Source: Eubacteriales bacterium
Lineage (GTDB): Bacteria; Bacillota; Clostridia; Lachnospirales; Lachnospiraceae
Direction: 5' to 3'
Assembly (NCBI GenBank): GCA_030526665.1
Contig: JAUNCI010000002.1
Location: 36,395 to 100,394 of the forward strand
DNA length: 64,000 bases
Positions 1-8,478 of the stretch are shown piece by piece. The position numbers and the translations under genes were made by a program. Below the pieces are notes generated by a model. The model did no database searches, had not been told where the DNA came from, and saw only the letters and a program-made list of their open reading frames with translations. The first letter of the stretch is position 1; each line of letters starts with the position of its first letter.

Positions 1-114
1 GGGGTTAATTTTGCTGCATTTAAAGAAAGTCAATATGATCTGCTGGCAGCAGAACTACGTAAGCATCTGGATATGAATGCAATTTACAAAATTTTGGAAG
101 AAGGTATAGATTGA
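1..114 (+). CDS. cbiP: Cobyric acid synthase, C-terminal end (partial)
   Basis: An open frame runs from the left edge to a TGA at 112-114 and encodes the last 37 residues of a protein. The tail contains LAAELRKHLDMNAIYKIL, which resembles the C-terminal end of cobyric acid synthase (CbiP/CobQ), where a 'LA..VR.HLDM' segment is common. That enzyme amidates the corrin ring side chains using glutamine and ATP. The cobalt-precorrin-8 methylmutase gene 47 bases downstream on the same strand supports the call, because these genes are usually neighbours in cobalamin operons. The identification rests on a short tail, so it is likely rather than certain. Confidence 0.6.
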   Translation, partial: GVNFAAFKESQYDLLAAELRKHLDMNAIYKILEEGID

Positions 115-161
115 AAAGTACATTTTAATCTATTGTTATCTGAAAAAATTGAAAGGAATGA

Positions 162-812
162 ATGGTTAAGATGAAGGTTGAACTTGAAAATGTAAAACCA
201 ATGGAAATAGAGGGAAGAAGCTTTGAAATTATTACGGAAGAGCTCGGCGATACACCTCTGATTCCCGGCACAGAGTTAATTGTAAAAAGATGTATTCACA
301 CGAGTGCTGATTTTGATTATGCAAAAAATTTATGCTTTTCCGAGAATGCAGTACAGCGAGCAATCGAAGCAATTAAAAACGGTGCATGTATCGTTACCGA
401 TACGCAGATGGCAAAAGCCGGAATCAATAAAAAAGCACTTGCCCGTTACAATGGTGAGGTTTACTGTTTTATGTCAGATGAGGATGTTGCTGAGATTGCC
501 AAAAAAAATGGTACAACCAGAGCTACCGCAAGTATGGATAAGGCTGCGACACTTGAGAAACCACTGATTTTTGCAATCGGAAATGCACCTACGGCGCTTG
601 TACGTTTGTATGAACTAATTCAGGAACAGAAATTAAAACCGGAATTGATCATTGGTGTTCCGGTTGGATTCGTAAATGTTGTACAGTCCAAAGAGCTGAT
701 TATGGAAACGGATACTCCTTATATTATTGCCAGAGGACGCAAAGGAGGAAGCAACATTGCAGCATGTATCTGCAATGCACTTCTGTATATGATCAATAAT
801 AAACGAGATTGA
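162..812 (+). CDS. cbiC: Cobalt-precorrin-8 methylmutase
   Basis: The 216-residue protein matches the usual size of the CbiC/CobH family, which moves a methyl group from C-11 to C-12 of the corrin ring to give cobyrinic acid in cobalamin synthesis. Family signatures are visible: IHTSADFDY near residue 46, GNAPTAL near 143, GVPVGFVNV near 165, and ARGRKGGSNIA near 189. The catalytic histidine of the family lies in the IHTSADF segment. It follows the cbiP tail, so both probably belong to one operon that starts left of the window. Two starts are possible: ATG 162, five bases after GAAAGG, or ATG 171. I keep the longer form. Confidence 0.92.
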   Translation: MVKMKVELENVKPMEIEGRSFEIITEELGDTPLIPGTELIVKRCIHTSADFDYAKNLCFSENAVQRAIEAIKNGACIVTDTQMAKAGINKKALARYNGEVYCFMSDEDVAEIAKKNGTTRATASMDKAATLEKPLIFAIGNAPTALVRLYELIQEQKLKPELIIGVPVGFVNVVQSKELIMETDTPYIIARGRKGGSNIAACICNALLYMINNKRD

Positions 813-862
813 TTGCAGAATTCGACTTGAATTGAACCAAAGGATTTATATAAGTTGTATAA

Positions 863-2179
863 TTATTTTGTATATAGAATTTCATGCAATATCTCACATG
901 CCGGCTGATAGTCCTGAGCACTCATCGAAGAGGCCGACAGCAAAAGTGTCAGTTTACGATCTTTATAATTCAAAATAGGAAGGCGCAGACCATTGGTCTG
1001 TGCTTTTTTTTCGATTTCTTTGATAAAAGAATTGGTAAGCACATGGGGAAGCGTCAGTGTTAATGAGATGCTGGTTCCCGCATCACCCGGTGTGATTTTG
1101 GCAGAAGTTCCAAATACTTTTTCAATTGCTTCGGTCAAAGATTTGATTTTCAGTGTATAGAGTCTTCGTAATTTTCGAATCTGTGATTTTAAATGTCCGT
1201 CTCGAATGAACTGACACAGAGCAATTTGTTCTGCCTTTGAGGCTGTTTGATTGTAGTACTTAGAACGTTCGCGATATCGGTCACGCAGCGCACCGGACAA
1301 AATCATAAAACTTACACGAATAGAAGGAAGAAGCAATCTGGAAAAGGAACCAATGTAAACAACATTTTTACCGCCCGATAAATTAAAAAGTGACGGTGTC
1401 GGTTTTTGCAGATAGACAAATTCATTTTCAAAATCGTCTTCTATAATAATACTGTTATTTTCCTGTGCCAGATTCGTCAATTCCATACGACGTGATACGG
1501 GCATGATCTGCCCCCATTTTGTCATGTGCGCAGGTGAGACGTAGATGATTTCACAGTTTTTATCTCGAAAATGGACGTCAAATCCATAATCGTTGAAAAC
1601 AGTCGGACCATGTACAAATTCCTGAGAAGGAAAGGAAACAGTTTTTCTGTCGTTTAAAAGCGGTGCAAGAATCTGGAGAAGATTTTGCGTTCCGGCACCG
1701 ATTACAATATCATCCGGAGAGCAGATAATATTACGGCTGTCACGAACATATTTTGCCAGCGCCTGGCGGAAATCATATTCGCCCTGCGGCTCGCCATAGT
1801 TTAATAATCGTTCATTCTGACGAAGTGCACTTTTCAGGTAACGTCGCCACAACTCAAAGTCAAAGCTTTCACGGTCTACGCCGGTACTGGATAAATCATA
1901 TTTTATAGCTGCATGCTGTGTCGGAATGACCGGACTTTCAGTATTGGTTAAAGCATGTCTGGCTATAGAGGTAACATAGTATCCGCTTTGCGATTTGGCT
2001 ATAATGTAGCCGTCTGCAGCAAGCTGAAGATATGCATTCTCAACAGTTGTTCGACTGCAATTCATATCAATGGTACATTTCCGTATGGACGGCATTTTTT
2101 CTCCTGGCAAAATGCTCTGATTCATGATACGTTCCTGAAAATGATGATACAGTTCCATGTATAAAAAATCTTTTTTCAT
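863..2179 (-). CDS. pdxR: MocR/PdxR-type regulator (GntR helix-turn-helix plus aminotransferase-like domain)
   Basis: The 438-residue protein has an N-terminal winged helix of GntR type (residues about 5-75, with PSIRKCTIDMNCSRTTVENA as the recognition region). A fold-type-I aminotransferase-like domain follows and fills the rest. Regulators of this MocR class bind pyridoxal phosphate, and the PdxR branch activates vitamin B6 genes. The gene is divergent from a pyridoxamine kinase and an ECF transporter subunit, which supports a PdxR-like role. The chosen start is ATG 2179, preceded by AGGAG at a normal distance. An in-frame GTG at 2200 lies upstream of that ribosome binding site. The target genes are inferred from position only. 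Confidence 0.85.
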   Translation of the reverse strand: MKKDFLYMELYHHFQERIMNQSILPGEKMPSIRKCTIDMNCSRTTVENAYLQLAADGYIIAKSQSGYYVTSIARHALTNTESPVIPTQHAAIKYDLSSTGVDRESFDFELWRRYLKSALRQNERLLNYGEPQGEYDFRQALAKYVRDSRNIICSPDDIVIGAGTQNLLQILAPLLNDRKTVSFPSQEFVHGPTVFNDYGFDVHFRDKNCEIIYVSPAHMTKWGQIMPVSRRMELTNLAQENNSIIIEDDFENEFVYLQKPTPSLFNLSGGKNVVYIGSFSRLLLPSIRVSFMILSGALRDRYRERSKYYNQTASKAEQIALCQFIRDGHLKSQIRKLRRLYTLKIKSLTEAIEKVFGTSAKITPGDAGTSISLTLTLPHVLTNSFIKEIEKKAQTNGLRLPILNYKDRKLTLLLSASSMSAQDYQPACEILHEILYTK

Positions 2180-2245
2180 TGTCACTCCTAAACTGACCAC
2201 TAAAAAATAGTCATAATTGGTTATTTTCTGATATCCACATATCTG

Positions 2246-2312
2246 CTATTGTATACACTAAGTTATGAAAGAGCAATAGATTCTTTTATAATCATTAATA
2301 TTTCATGAAATA
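2246..2312 (+). promoter_or_regulatory. Probable activator-dependent promoter of the pyridoxamine kinase operon
   Basis: A perfect -10 (TATAAT, 2287-2292) is paired with a poor -35 (TTATGA, 2263-2268, spacer 18). The poor -35 is bracketed by the inverted repeat CTATTG (2246-2251) and CAATAG (2274-2279). A perfect 14-base palindrome, TATTTCATGAAATA, lies at 2299-2312 near the expected transcript start. A strong -10 with a weak -35 fits an activator such as the divergent MocR-type protein, but binding is inferred. Confidence 0.45.
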
Positions 2313-2331
2313 GCACAAGGAAACAAAAGGA

Positions 2332-3249
2332 ATGAAAAAAGCAATTATCATTAATGATTTATCCGGAATGGGAAAGTGTTCACTGACAGCAGCGATCCCT
2401 GTAATTTCCGTTATGGGAGTGCAGGCAATTCCGTTACCGACAGCGGTACTCAGTAACCAGACCGATTATGATAGTTATTATTGTGTTGATTTGACGGAAC
2501 ATATCGATGAATATGTATCGGAATGGAAAAAAAGAGGCCTTCATCCGGATGGAATCTATACCGGATTTTTTACAAACGCAAAGCAGGCAGAAGTTTTTCT
2601 GAAATTTATTGATGCATTTTCTGATGAACATACATTTCTTCTGACCGATCCGGTGATGGGAGATCAGGGCGATGTCTATGATATCTATACGGATGAACTT
2701 TTAGAGAGAATGAGAAAACTGGCACATCGGGCACATGTGATTACACCGAATCTCACGGAAGCATTGCTTTTATTATATGGAAAAGATGAAATGCTGAAAC
2801 AGTGGCAAAAGTTTCAAAATGAAAAAGAAGTCAGGAAACTTGGAAGACGCATAACGGAAGCATTTGATCTGGAAGGCGTTGTAATTACCGGTTTGGATTT
2901 GAAAGATCAAAATTCACAGTCAATGATTGGGACTCTGGTCTGTGAAAAAAAACATGGATCGAATAAAACGAAATCGGAACAATCCGCAATGAATGAAAAA
3001 ACTGTACAATATGAGACGCGAATGGAAACTTCTCCCAAAATAGGGGGCAGTTATTCCGGTACCGGAGATATATTTGCTTCCGTAATTTGTGCGGGAATGC
3101 TTCGGAATCTTTCTTTGAATCAATGTGTGAGAAGAGCAATGAATCTGATTGAAAAATCATTGAAGATGACAGAAAAAGAACATACAGATCGAAATGATGG
3201 TATTTGCTTTGAACAATATTTATTTGAACTGGCGGAGGGATTGAAATGA
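2332..3249 (+). CDS. pdxY: Pyridoxamine/pyridoxal kinase
   Basis: The 305-residue protein belongs to the ribokinase-like pyridoxal kinases, which phosphorylate vitamin B6 vitamers with ATP. The N-terminus has NDLSGMGKCSLTAAIPV, typical of this branch. DPVMGDQGDVY lies near residue 111 and VITPNLTEA near residue 137. The C-terminal anion-hole motif GSYSGTGDIFAS carries the catalytic Asp of GTGD. A Lys/Glu-rich segment around residues 205-235 is probably a surface loop. AAGGAAA at 2317-2323 is the ribosome binding site. The stop overlaps the next start (ATGA, 3246-3249), so the kinase and the ECF S-component are translationally coupled. The symbol is by family resemblance; pdxK-type naming is equally possible. 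Confidence 0.88.
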   Translation: MKKAIIINDLSGMGKCSLTAAIPVISVMGVQAIPLPTAVLSNQTDYDSYYCVDLTEHIDEYVSEWKKRGLHPDGIYTGFFTNAKQAEVFLKFIDAFSDEHTFLLTDPVMGDQGDVYDIYTDELLERMRKLAHRAHVITPNLTEALLLLYGKDEMLKQWQKFQNEKEVRKLGRRITEAFDLEGVVITGLDLKDQNSQSMIGTLVCEKKHGSNKTKSEQSAMNEKTVQYETRMETSPKIGGSYSGTGDIFASVICAGMLRNLSLNQCVRRAMNLIEKSLKMTEKEHTDRNDGICFEQYLFELAEGLK

Positions 3250-3785
3250 TAAATACATCTGCACAAACACAAAATGCTACAAGAGAAACTACAAAACTGG
3301 TCGCTTATACAGCTGTTTTTGCTGCTATGATTACGATTATGACTGCTTATATCTGCCATATACCGGTTGGATTTAATCAGGGGTATATTCATCTGGGAGA
3401 TACATTGATTTATCTGGCAGCTTCATTACTGCCGACACCATATGCGTGTGCAGCAGCCGCAATCGGAGGCGGAATGGCAGATGTTTTAACTGCACCGATC
3501 TGGGCACCGGCTACCATTATTATTAAAGCACTGTTGTGTCTTGGATTTACTTCAAAACAGAATCAGATAATAAATAAACGGAATGTCTCTGCCGCTGTGA
3601 TTGGAATGGCAATTACCATTATTGGATATTATATTGCAGAAGTGATTATATACGGAAATGCGCAGGCTGCTTTTGTTACATCTGTGACAGGTAACCTGAT
3701 TCAGAGTACAGGAAGTCTTGTATTGTTTATTGTGATCGGTAAAATGCTTGATCGAACAGGCGTAAAAAGTTTTCTTATAAAATAA
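3246..3785 (+). CDS. ECF transporter S-component, predicted vitamin B6-related substrate
   Basis: The 179-residue protein is very hydrophobic, with about five to six membrane segments, the size and layout of ECF-type substrate-capture subunits. The first helix region begins LVAYTAVFAAMITIM, and a GYIHLGDTLIYLAA segment follows the first loop, as in the ECF S family. Such subunits bind the vitamin and work with a shared EcfA-EcfA'-EcfT module, which is not in this window. Overlap with the pyridoxamine kinase gene and divergence from a PdxR-like regulator make a B6 vitamer the likely cargo; related proteins have been called PdxU. The family is well supported, the substrate is inferred from context. 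Confidence 0.82.
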   Translation: MINTSAQTQNATRETTKLVAYTAVFAAMITIMTAYICHIPVGFNQGYIHLGDTLIYLAASLLPTPYACAAAAIGGGMADVLTAPIWAPATIIIKALLCLGFTSKQNQIINKRNVSAAVIGMAITIIGYYIAEVIIYGNAQAAFVTSVTGNLIQSTGSLVLFIVIGKMLDRTGVKSFLIK

Positions 3786-3793
3786 TAAACCAA

Positions 3794-3830
3794 AAAAAGT
3801 CCGCAACAGGAATTTCCTGCTGCGGATTTT
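3794..3830. terminator. Bidirectional terminator between the B6 operon and the ABC-F gene
   Basis: The arms TCCGCAACAGGAA (3800-3812) and TTCCTGCTGCGGA (3814-3826) form a stem with one mismatch. An A-run precedes it and TTTT follows, so it can end transcripts from either side, with the stronger U-tract for the minus-strand ABC-F gene. Confidence 0.85.
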
Positions 3831-3836
3831 GAATAT

Positions 3837-5744
3837 CTATGCCATTTCTTCCCATTTTTCGTAGAGTTCATCGAGCTCTTCTAAAATTGCGGCTTTTTCT
3901 TTGCTGAGTGCCGTACATCTGGCTACATCCGTACCAACTTCCGGCAGACTCATTTCTTCGTCAATTTCTTTATCTCGGGTTTCCAGTTCTTCGATTCTGG
4001 CTTCCACTTTTTTTAGTTCATTCTCGCGTTTTCTCTGCTTTGCCTGTTCTTCTTTTTGCTGCTGCCAGGTAAGTTTGCTTTCCGTTGCGGTACTTTGATC
4101 TTCATTTTCTTCCGCAGCAGGAGCATAGATCTGCGTCAGTTCTTCTTTTTTATCCAGATAATAGTCGTAATCGCCAATATAATTCACAACCGCCTGGTTA
4201 GTTAATTCCATTACCCGGGTAGCTACCTGGTTGATAAAATAACGGTCATGGGAAACGAAAAATACCGTTCCGGTATAGCTGTTCAGAGCTTCTTCCAGAA
4301 TTTCTTTGGATGCAATATCCAAATGGTTGGTAGGCTCGTCGAGAATCAAAAAGTTTGCTTCACTAAGCATGAGTTTTGCCAGAGAAACACGTCCGCGTTC
4401 ACCACCGGAAAGAGAAGAGATTTCTTTGTATACATCGTCACCTGTAAAAAGGAAAGCTGCGAGCATATTTCGAATCTGTGTTTCTGTGAGTGTAGGATAG
4501 GTATCTGCAATTTCCTGGAATACGGTTTTTTCCATATGCAGAACATGATGTTCCTGATCATAGTAGCCTACACGTACTTTAGACCCCAGAGAATAGCGTC
4601 CGGTGTCGGCTTCAAGCTGACGATTTAAAATTTTCAGCATTGTAGTTTTACCGGTACCATTATTTCCAATCAGGGCAACGCGTTCGCCACGCTTGATTTC
4701 AAAAGAGATATCACTGAATAATTTCTGCCCGGGAAAACTTTTTGACATTGCATCGACAGTTAAAACATCATTGCCGGAAATATAGCGTGGTTCCAGACGA
4801 ATGCGCATCTGTGTCTGAAGTTCGAGAGGTTTTTCGATACGATCTACTTTATCCAACATTTTCTCGCGGCTTTCCGCACGTTTGATAGATTTTTCGCGAT
4901 TGAACTGTTTTAATTTTGCAATTACCGCTTCCTGATGGCGAATTTCACGTTGTTGATTTAAGTATGCTTTATATTTTGCGTCACGCTGCTGTGCCTTTTT
5001 TACGGCATAAGCAGAATAATTTCCGCTGAAGGTCTGCACAATACCGGCTTCGATTTCTATTACTTTCGTAACGACTTTATCCAGAAAGTAGCGGTCATGA
5101 GATACGATAAGTACAGCGCCCTGATAGTTTAATAAATACGTTTCGAGCCAGGAGATGCTTTCCATATCCAAATGGTTGGTAGGCTCATCGAGCAGTAGAA
5201 CATCAGGTTTTGACAACAGGAGTTTACCTAATGCTACACGTGTTTTCTGTCCTCCGGAACAGGTTTCAATATGTTTGGAAAAGTCATTTTCATCGAACCC
5301 AAGACCTTTCAAAACACCGACGATTTCACTTTTATAGGCATAGCCGTTTTCCATCTCGAACTGATGGTTAATGCGAGAGTAGGTATTCATCAGTGTTTCC
5401 AGTGCTTCTCCGGATACATATTTCATTTCCTGTTCCAGAGTACGAAGACGACTTTCCATATCAATGATATGCTGTTTGGTTGCCAATAGTTCTTCATATA
5501 TGGTATGAGAACCATGGATATCCTGATACTGAGCCAGGTATCCGATCGTTTTGTCTTTGGATAAGGCTACGACACCGCTGTCAGAAGACATCTCCTGCAT
5601 AATAATACGCAGAAGAGTGGTTTTGCCTGCACCATTGTTTCCAATCAAAGCTGCTTTTTCACGATTTTCAATATGAAAGGAAGCATCTTTGATGATATCC
5701 TTTTCTCCAAAGGATTTTGATATATTACTGCATGATAAAATCAT
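3837..5744 (-). CDS. ABC-F family ATPase
   Basis: The 635-residue soluble protein has two ABC ATPase domains in tandem and no membrane segment, which defines ABC-F. Both Walker A motifs (GNNGAGKTT near residue 36, GNNGTGKTT near residue 357), both signatures (SGGQKTR and SGGERGR) and both Walker B/D-loop motifs (LLDEPTNHLD and LILDEPTNHLD) are intact. An arginine- and lysine-rich inter-domain linker follows the first domain, and a charged coiled-coil tail ends the protein. ABC-F proteins act at the ribosomal E site to relieve stalling, and some confer antibiotic resistance. The long tail resembles the housekeeping YdiF/Uup types more than short resistance proteins. ATG 5744 follows GGAGG; an upstream in-frame TTG overlaps that site. 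Confidence 0.93.
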   Translation of the reverse strand: MILSCSNISKSFGEKDIIKDASFHIENREKAALIGNNGAGKTTLLRIIMQEMSSDSGVVALSKDKTIGYLAQYQDIHGSHTIYEELLATKQHIIDMESRLRTLEQEMKYVSGEALETLMNTYSRINHQFEMENGYAYKSEIVGVLKGLGFDENDFSKHIETCSGGQKTRVALGKLLLSKPDVLLLDEPTNHLDMESISWLETYLLNYQGAVLIVSHDRYFLDKVVTKVIEIEAGIVQTFSGNYSAYAVKKAQQRDAKYKAYLNQQREIRHQEAVIAKLKQFNREKSIKRAESREKMLDKVDRIEKPLELQTQMRIRLEPRYISGNDVLTVDAMSKSFPGQKLFSDISFEIKRGERVALIGNNGTGKTTMLKILNRQLEADTGRYSLGSKVRVGYYDQEHHVLHMEKTVFQEIADTYPTLTETQIRNMLAAFLFTGDDVYKEISSLSGGERGRVSLAKLMLSEANFLILDEPTNHLDIASKEILEEALNSYTGTVFFVSHDRYFINQVATRVMELTNQAVVNYIGDYDYYLDKKEELTQIYAPAAEENEDQSTATESKLTWQQQKEEQAKQRKRENELKKVEARIEELETRDKEIDEEMSLPEVGTDVARCTALSKEKAAILEELDELYEKWEEMA

Positions 5745-5826
5745 TAGATCCTCCAAATTGATAATGAAATGTAAAAAACATATTCATTTACTTTAACTAT
5801 TTACTCAAAGATGATATACAGCGATT

Positions 5827-5855
5827 ATTATAACGAAATATGTCAAGAAAATCAA
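5827..5855 (-). promoter_or_regulatory. Promoter of the ABC-F gene
   Basis: On the minus strand TTGATT (5850-5855) and TATAAT (5827-5832) are separated by 17 bases. The predicted transcript starts about 75 bases upstream of the ABC-F start codon. The gap to rex holds no other gene. Confidence 0.6.
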
Positions 5856-5975
5856 AGTAATTTGTATCTATTCATTATCTTTACATGTTCCGGCTTATTT
5901 CAATTATTTACAGCAAAGCTTCCGCATGGAAGACAGGAAGTTTTTGTCCATGAATACTTTAAAACTTTGATACTG

Positions 5976-6009
5976 AATGATTGACATTAATTTATCAATC
6001 ATTTATAAT
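5976..6009 (+). promoter_or_regulatory. rex promoter embedded in a perfect inverted repeat (candidate Rex operator)
   Basis: TTGACA (5981-5986) and TATAAT (6004-6009) with a 17-base spacer form a fully consensus sigma-A promoter. The arms AATGATTGA (5976-5984) and TCAATCATT (5995-6003) are perfect inverted repeats around a 10-base spacer. They cover the -35 and end at the -10, a classic repressor position. The inner 18 bases (5981-5998) begin TTG and end CAA like a Rex box, with moderate agreement. Autorepression by Rex is inferred. Confidence 0.8.
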
Positions 6010-6039
6010 ATTAAAGTATATATTAAGGAGGCTATAAGC

Positions 6040-6690
6040 TTGGAGACGAAAAATATTTCTAGCGCTGTCATTAAGCGATTGCCGCGATATTATAGATATT
6101 TAAGTGAATTGCTGGACGAAGATGTGGAACGCATTTCTTCCAATGAATTAAGTCGTAAAATGCATGTCACAGCGTCTCAGATTCGACAGGATTTAAACAA
6201 TTTTGGTGGATTTGGACAGCAGGGATATGGATATAACGTAAAATATTTATATAAAGAAATCGGAAAGATTTTAGGACTGGATGTTGTTCATCCTATGATT
6301 ATATTGGGAGCCGGTAATCTGGGACAGGCTCTGGCCAATTATCGTGAATTCGAAAAAAGAGGATTTAAGTTAGTTGGAATCTTTGATATCAATCCTGTAC
6401 TGGAAGGAATTACGGTACGTGGAATTGAAATCAAAATGATTAAAGACCTTGGACAATTTATCAAAGAGAATTCCGTTGAAATTGCAATTTTAACCATTCC
6501 AAAAAATAAGGCAAAAGAAATGGCTGATATTCTGGTTGAAAATGGGATTAAAGCAATTTGGAATTTTGCTCATGTGGATCTTGAAACACCGGAAAATGTA
6601 ATCGTTGAGAATGTTCATTTGTCAGAAAGTCTGATGACTTTATCTTATAACATCAGCAAATACGAACAGGAACACAAAGATAACGAATAA
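6040..6690 (+). CDS. rex: Redox-sensing transcriptional repressor Rex
   Basis: The 216-residue protein has the usual Rex length. An N-terminal winged helix (about residues 5-80, with SSNELSRKMHVTASQIRQDL and FGGFGQQGYGY) precedes a Rossmann NAD(H) domain whose GAGNLGQALA motif binds the dinucleotide. Rex senses the NADH/NAD+ ratio and represses fermentation and redox genes. The start is TTG 6040, eight bases after AAGGAGG (6025-6031). A longer in-frame ORF extends upstream, but that stretch contains the promoter, so it is not coding. The neighbours nnr (NAD(P)HX repair) and nfnAB fit a pyridine-nucleotide theme. Confidence 0.95.
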   Translation: METKNISSAVIKRLPRYYRYLSELLDEDVERISSNELSRKMHVTASQIRQDLNNFGGFGQQGYGYNVKYLYKEIGKILGLDVVHPMIILGAGNLGQALANYREFEKRGFKLVGIFDINPVLEGITVRGIEIKMIKDLGQFIKENSVEIAILTIPKNKAKEMADILVENGIKAIWNFAHVDLETPENVIVENVHLSESLMTLSYNISKYEQEHKDNE

Positions 6691-6699
6691 TTGTAAATA

Positions 6700-6728
6700 T
6701 TCAAAATAGATTGAAATAATGATATATT
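6700..6728 (+). promoter_or_regulatory. Possible promoter for nnr-alr
   Basis: TTCAAA (6700-6705) and TATATT (6723-6728) are 17 bases apart downstream of the rex stop. The match is moderate. If real, the hairpin at 6744-6773 would lie at the 5' end of the transcript. Confidence 0.35.
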
Positions 6729-6743
6729 GTTAATGCGAATAAG

Positions 6744-6773
6744 CTGCTGCAGGGGAATCATGCCTTGCAGCAG
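6744..6773 (+). terminator. Hairpin after rex (terminator or 5'-leader stem)
   Basis: The arms 6744-6754 and 6763-6773 form an 11-bp GC-rich stem with one G-U pair and an 8-base loop. Only TTTC follows, a weak U-tract. It may end rex transcription or sit at the 5' end of the nnr transcript. Confidence 0.4.
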
Positions 6774-6866
6774 TTTCATGTTTAAAGCAAGTTTCGCTGA
6801 ATTCAATCAGTATAAAAAAATTCTCTTATGTGTAAAAAGAGAGTGAACAGCATGGAGTTTATGATT

Positions 6867-8474
6867 ATGAAAAAAATTGTTACCTGTGAACAAATGAAAT
6901 ATCTGGATCAGCAGACTTTTGATCGTTTTCATCTTCCTTCAATTGTTTTGATGGAACGAGCATCTCTGCGGGTATTTGAATTTGTAAAAGATAAATATCG
7001 GAATCGTTCAAAAGAAAAGATTCTTGTCGTTTGCGGAAGCGGGAATAACGGCGGAGATGGTATTGCGGTTGCGCGACTTCTGTATCTTGCGGGATATCAG
7101 GTTTCCTGCTTTCTGGCAGGAACGATTGAAAAAATGACGGAGCAGACTATGATCCAGTATCGCTGCGCATCAGAATACGGAGTTCCATTTGTAGATCATA
7201 TGGAATCGAAAGCATATACCATAGTGATTGACGCCGTATTCGGTGTTGGTTTGTCACGCTGTATCAGCGGAAAGTATCATTCTATACTAAAAGAGATGAA
7301 TGAGATGTCTGCTTTGAAAATTGCGGTTGATATTCCTTCCGGAATCAATGGTGATACCGGAGAAATAATGGGGATTGCTTTTAAGGCGGATTATACAATT
7401 ACATTTGCATTCCAAAAGCAGGGGCTTTGTATGTATCCGGCCAAAATGTATGCCGGTGAAATTATTGTTTCAGATATTGGAATTTATGATTGCGAAGATC
7501 GTATTCATAAATATCAACTGGAAAGCACGGATCTGGCTAATATACCGAAACGAATGGAATTCGGAAACAAAGGTACCTTTGGGAAAATATTGATTCTAGC
7601 CGGTTCAGAGGGGATGAGCGGTGCGGCATATCTATGTGCTTTGGCGGCTTTCCATGCCGGTGCCGGTATGGTTCTGGTACATACGGCTGAAAGTAATCGG
7701 ATTATTTTACAAACACTACTTCCGGAAGCAATGATATCCTGTGATTTTTCTGAAAACGAATATCGCAGGTTGTATAACTGGTGTGACTGTATTGTAATCG
7801 GTCCCGGACTGGGAATGAAACAAGCAGCACAGGATCATATGGATTCGTATTTAACATTAAATAAAAATGAACAAAAACCAATGATCATTGATGCGGATGG
7901 TCTGAACCTGCTTGCGATGAAACCGGATTGGCAGAAAGAACTTCATAAAAATGTCATTGTAACTCCACATGTAGGAGAGATGGCTAAATTGACAGGAAAA
8001 TCCATTCCGGAAATAAAAAACTCGTTCATTCAATCTGCCGCAGACTATTCAGTGAAGCATCATTTAACATGTGTTTTAAAAGATGCTGTAACGGTAATTA
8101 GTGGAAGAACAATAAATAAACAGGATGAGTCGGAACAGAACGTAATCTATTTGAATACAGAGACAAATCCGGGACTGGCTACTGCCGGAAGCGGGGATGT
8201 GCTAAGTGGAACGATTGCCGGAGTCATCGGATGTTTTCTAAGTGAATATCATGGTCTGGATGAAAAATCCGATTATGATGGTTCAGAATATAAGATTCAA
8301 AGACGGAGTATGGAAGAGTTAAATCATCTTTTGACAAAAGCTGCAGCTTATGGTGTGCTTCTTCATTCCGTTGGAGGAAAAGCTGCAGTACAAAAATGTG
8401 GTCAGCGTTCTATGAAAGCAAGGGATATCCTTGAGGGAATTTGTGAATGTCTGAAAAATGAGGAGATGAAATAG
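6867..8474 (+). CDS. nnr: Bifunctional NAD(P)H-hydrate epimerase / ADP-dependent (S)-NAD(P)H-hydrate dehydratase
   Basis: The 535-residue fusion repairs hydrated NADH and NADPH. The N-terminal half (about 1-210) is the YjeF_N epimerase with GSGNNGGDG near residue 56 and AVDIPSGINGDTG. The C-terminal half (about 230-530) is the ribokinase-like dehydratase with NKGTFGKILILAGS, VIGPGLG, IIDADGLNLL and the nucleotide motif ATAGSGDVLSGT. Both active-site regions look complete. GGAG at 6854-6857 favours ATG 6867 over two earlier in-frame ATGs at 6852 and 6861. Alanine racemase begins 4 bases after the stop, so the two form an operon, a pairing also known from other bacteria. Confidence 0.93.
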   Translation: MKKIVTCEQMKYLDQQTFDRFHLPSIVLMERASLRVFEFVKDKYRNRSKEKILVVCGSGNNGGDGIAVARLLYLAGYQVSCFLAGTIEKMTEQTMIQYRCASEYGVPFVDHMESKAYTIVIDAVFGVGLSRCISGKYHSILKEMNEMSALKIAVDIPSGINGDTGEIMGIAFKADYTITFAFQKQGLCMYPAKMYAGEIIVSDIGIYDCEDRIHKYQLESTDLANIPKRMEFGNKGTFGKILILAGSEGMSGAAYLCALAAFHAGAGMVLVHTAESNRIILQTLLPEAMISCDFSENEYRRLYNWCDCIVIGPGLGMKQAAQDHMDSYLTLNKNEQKPMIIDADGLNLLAMKPDWQKELHKNVIVTPHVGEMAKLTGKSIPEIKNSFIQSAADYSVKHHLTCVLKDAVTVISGRTINKQDESEQNVIYLNTETNPGLATAGSGDVLSGTIAGVIGCFLSEYHGLDEKSDYDGSEYKIQRRSMEELNHLLTKAAAYGVLLHSVGGKAAVQKCGQRSMKARDILEGICECLKNEEMK

Positions 8475-8478
8475 TATT

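Noticed and set aside
813-862. Terminator between cbiC and the convergent regulator gene
   Set aside because: Only 5-bp AT stems are present, with no run of T, so no terminator is supported.
5977-6039. Longer Rex start upstream of TTG 6040
   Set aside because: The extra stretch contains the -35, -10 and palindrome and lies mostly before the expected transcript start. The SD at 6025-6031 serves TTG 6040.
6727-6733. TTGTTAA half-site after rex as a Rex operator for nnr
   Set aside because: Only one half of the palindrome is present; the other half does not match.
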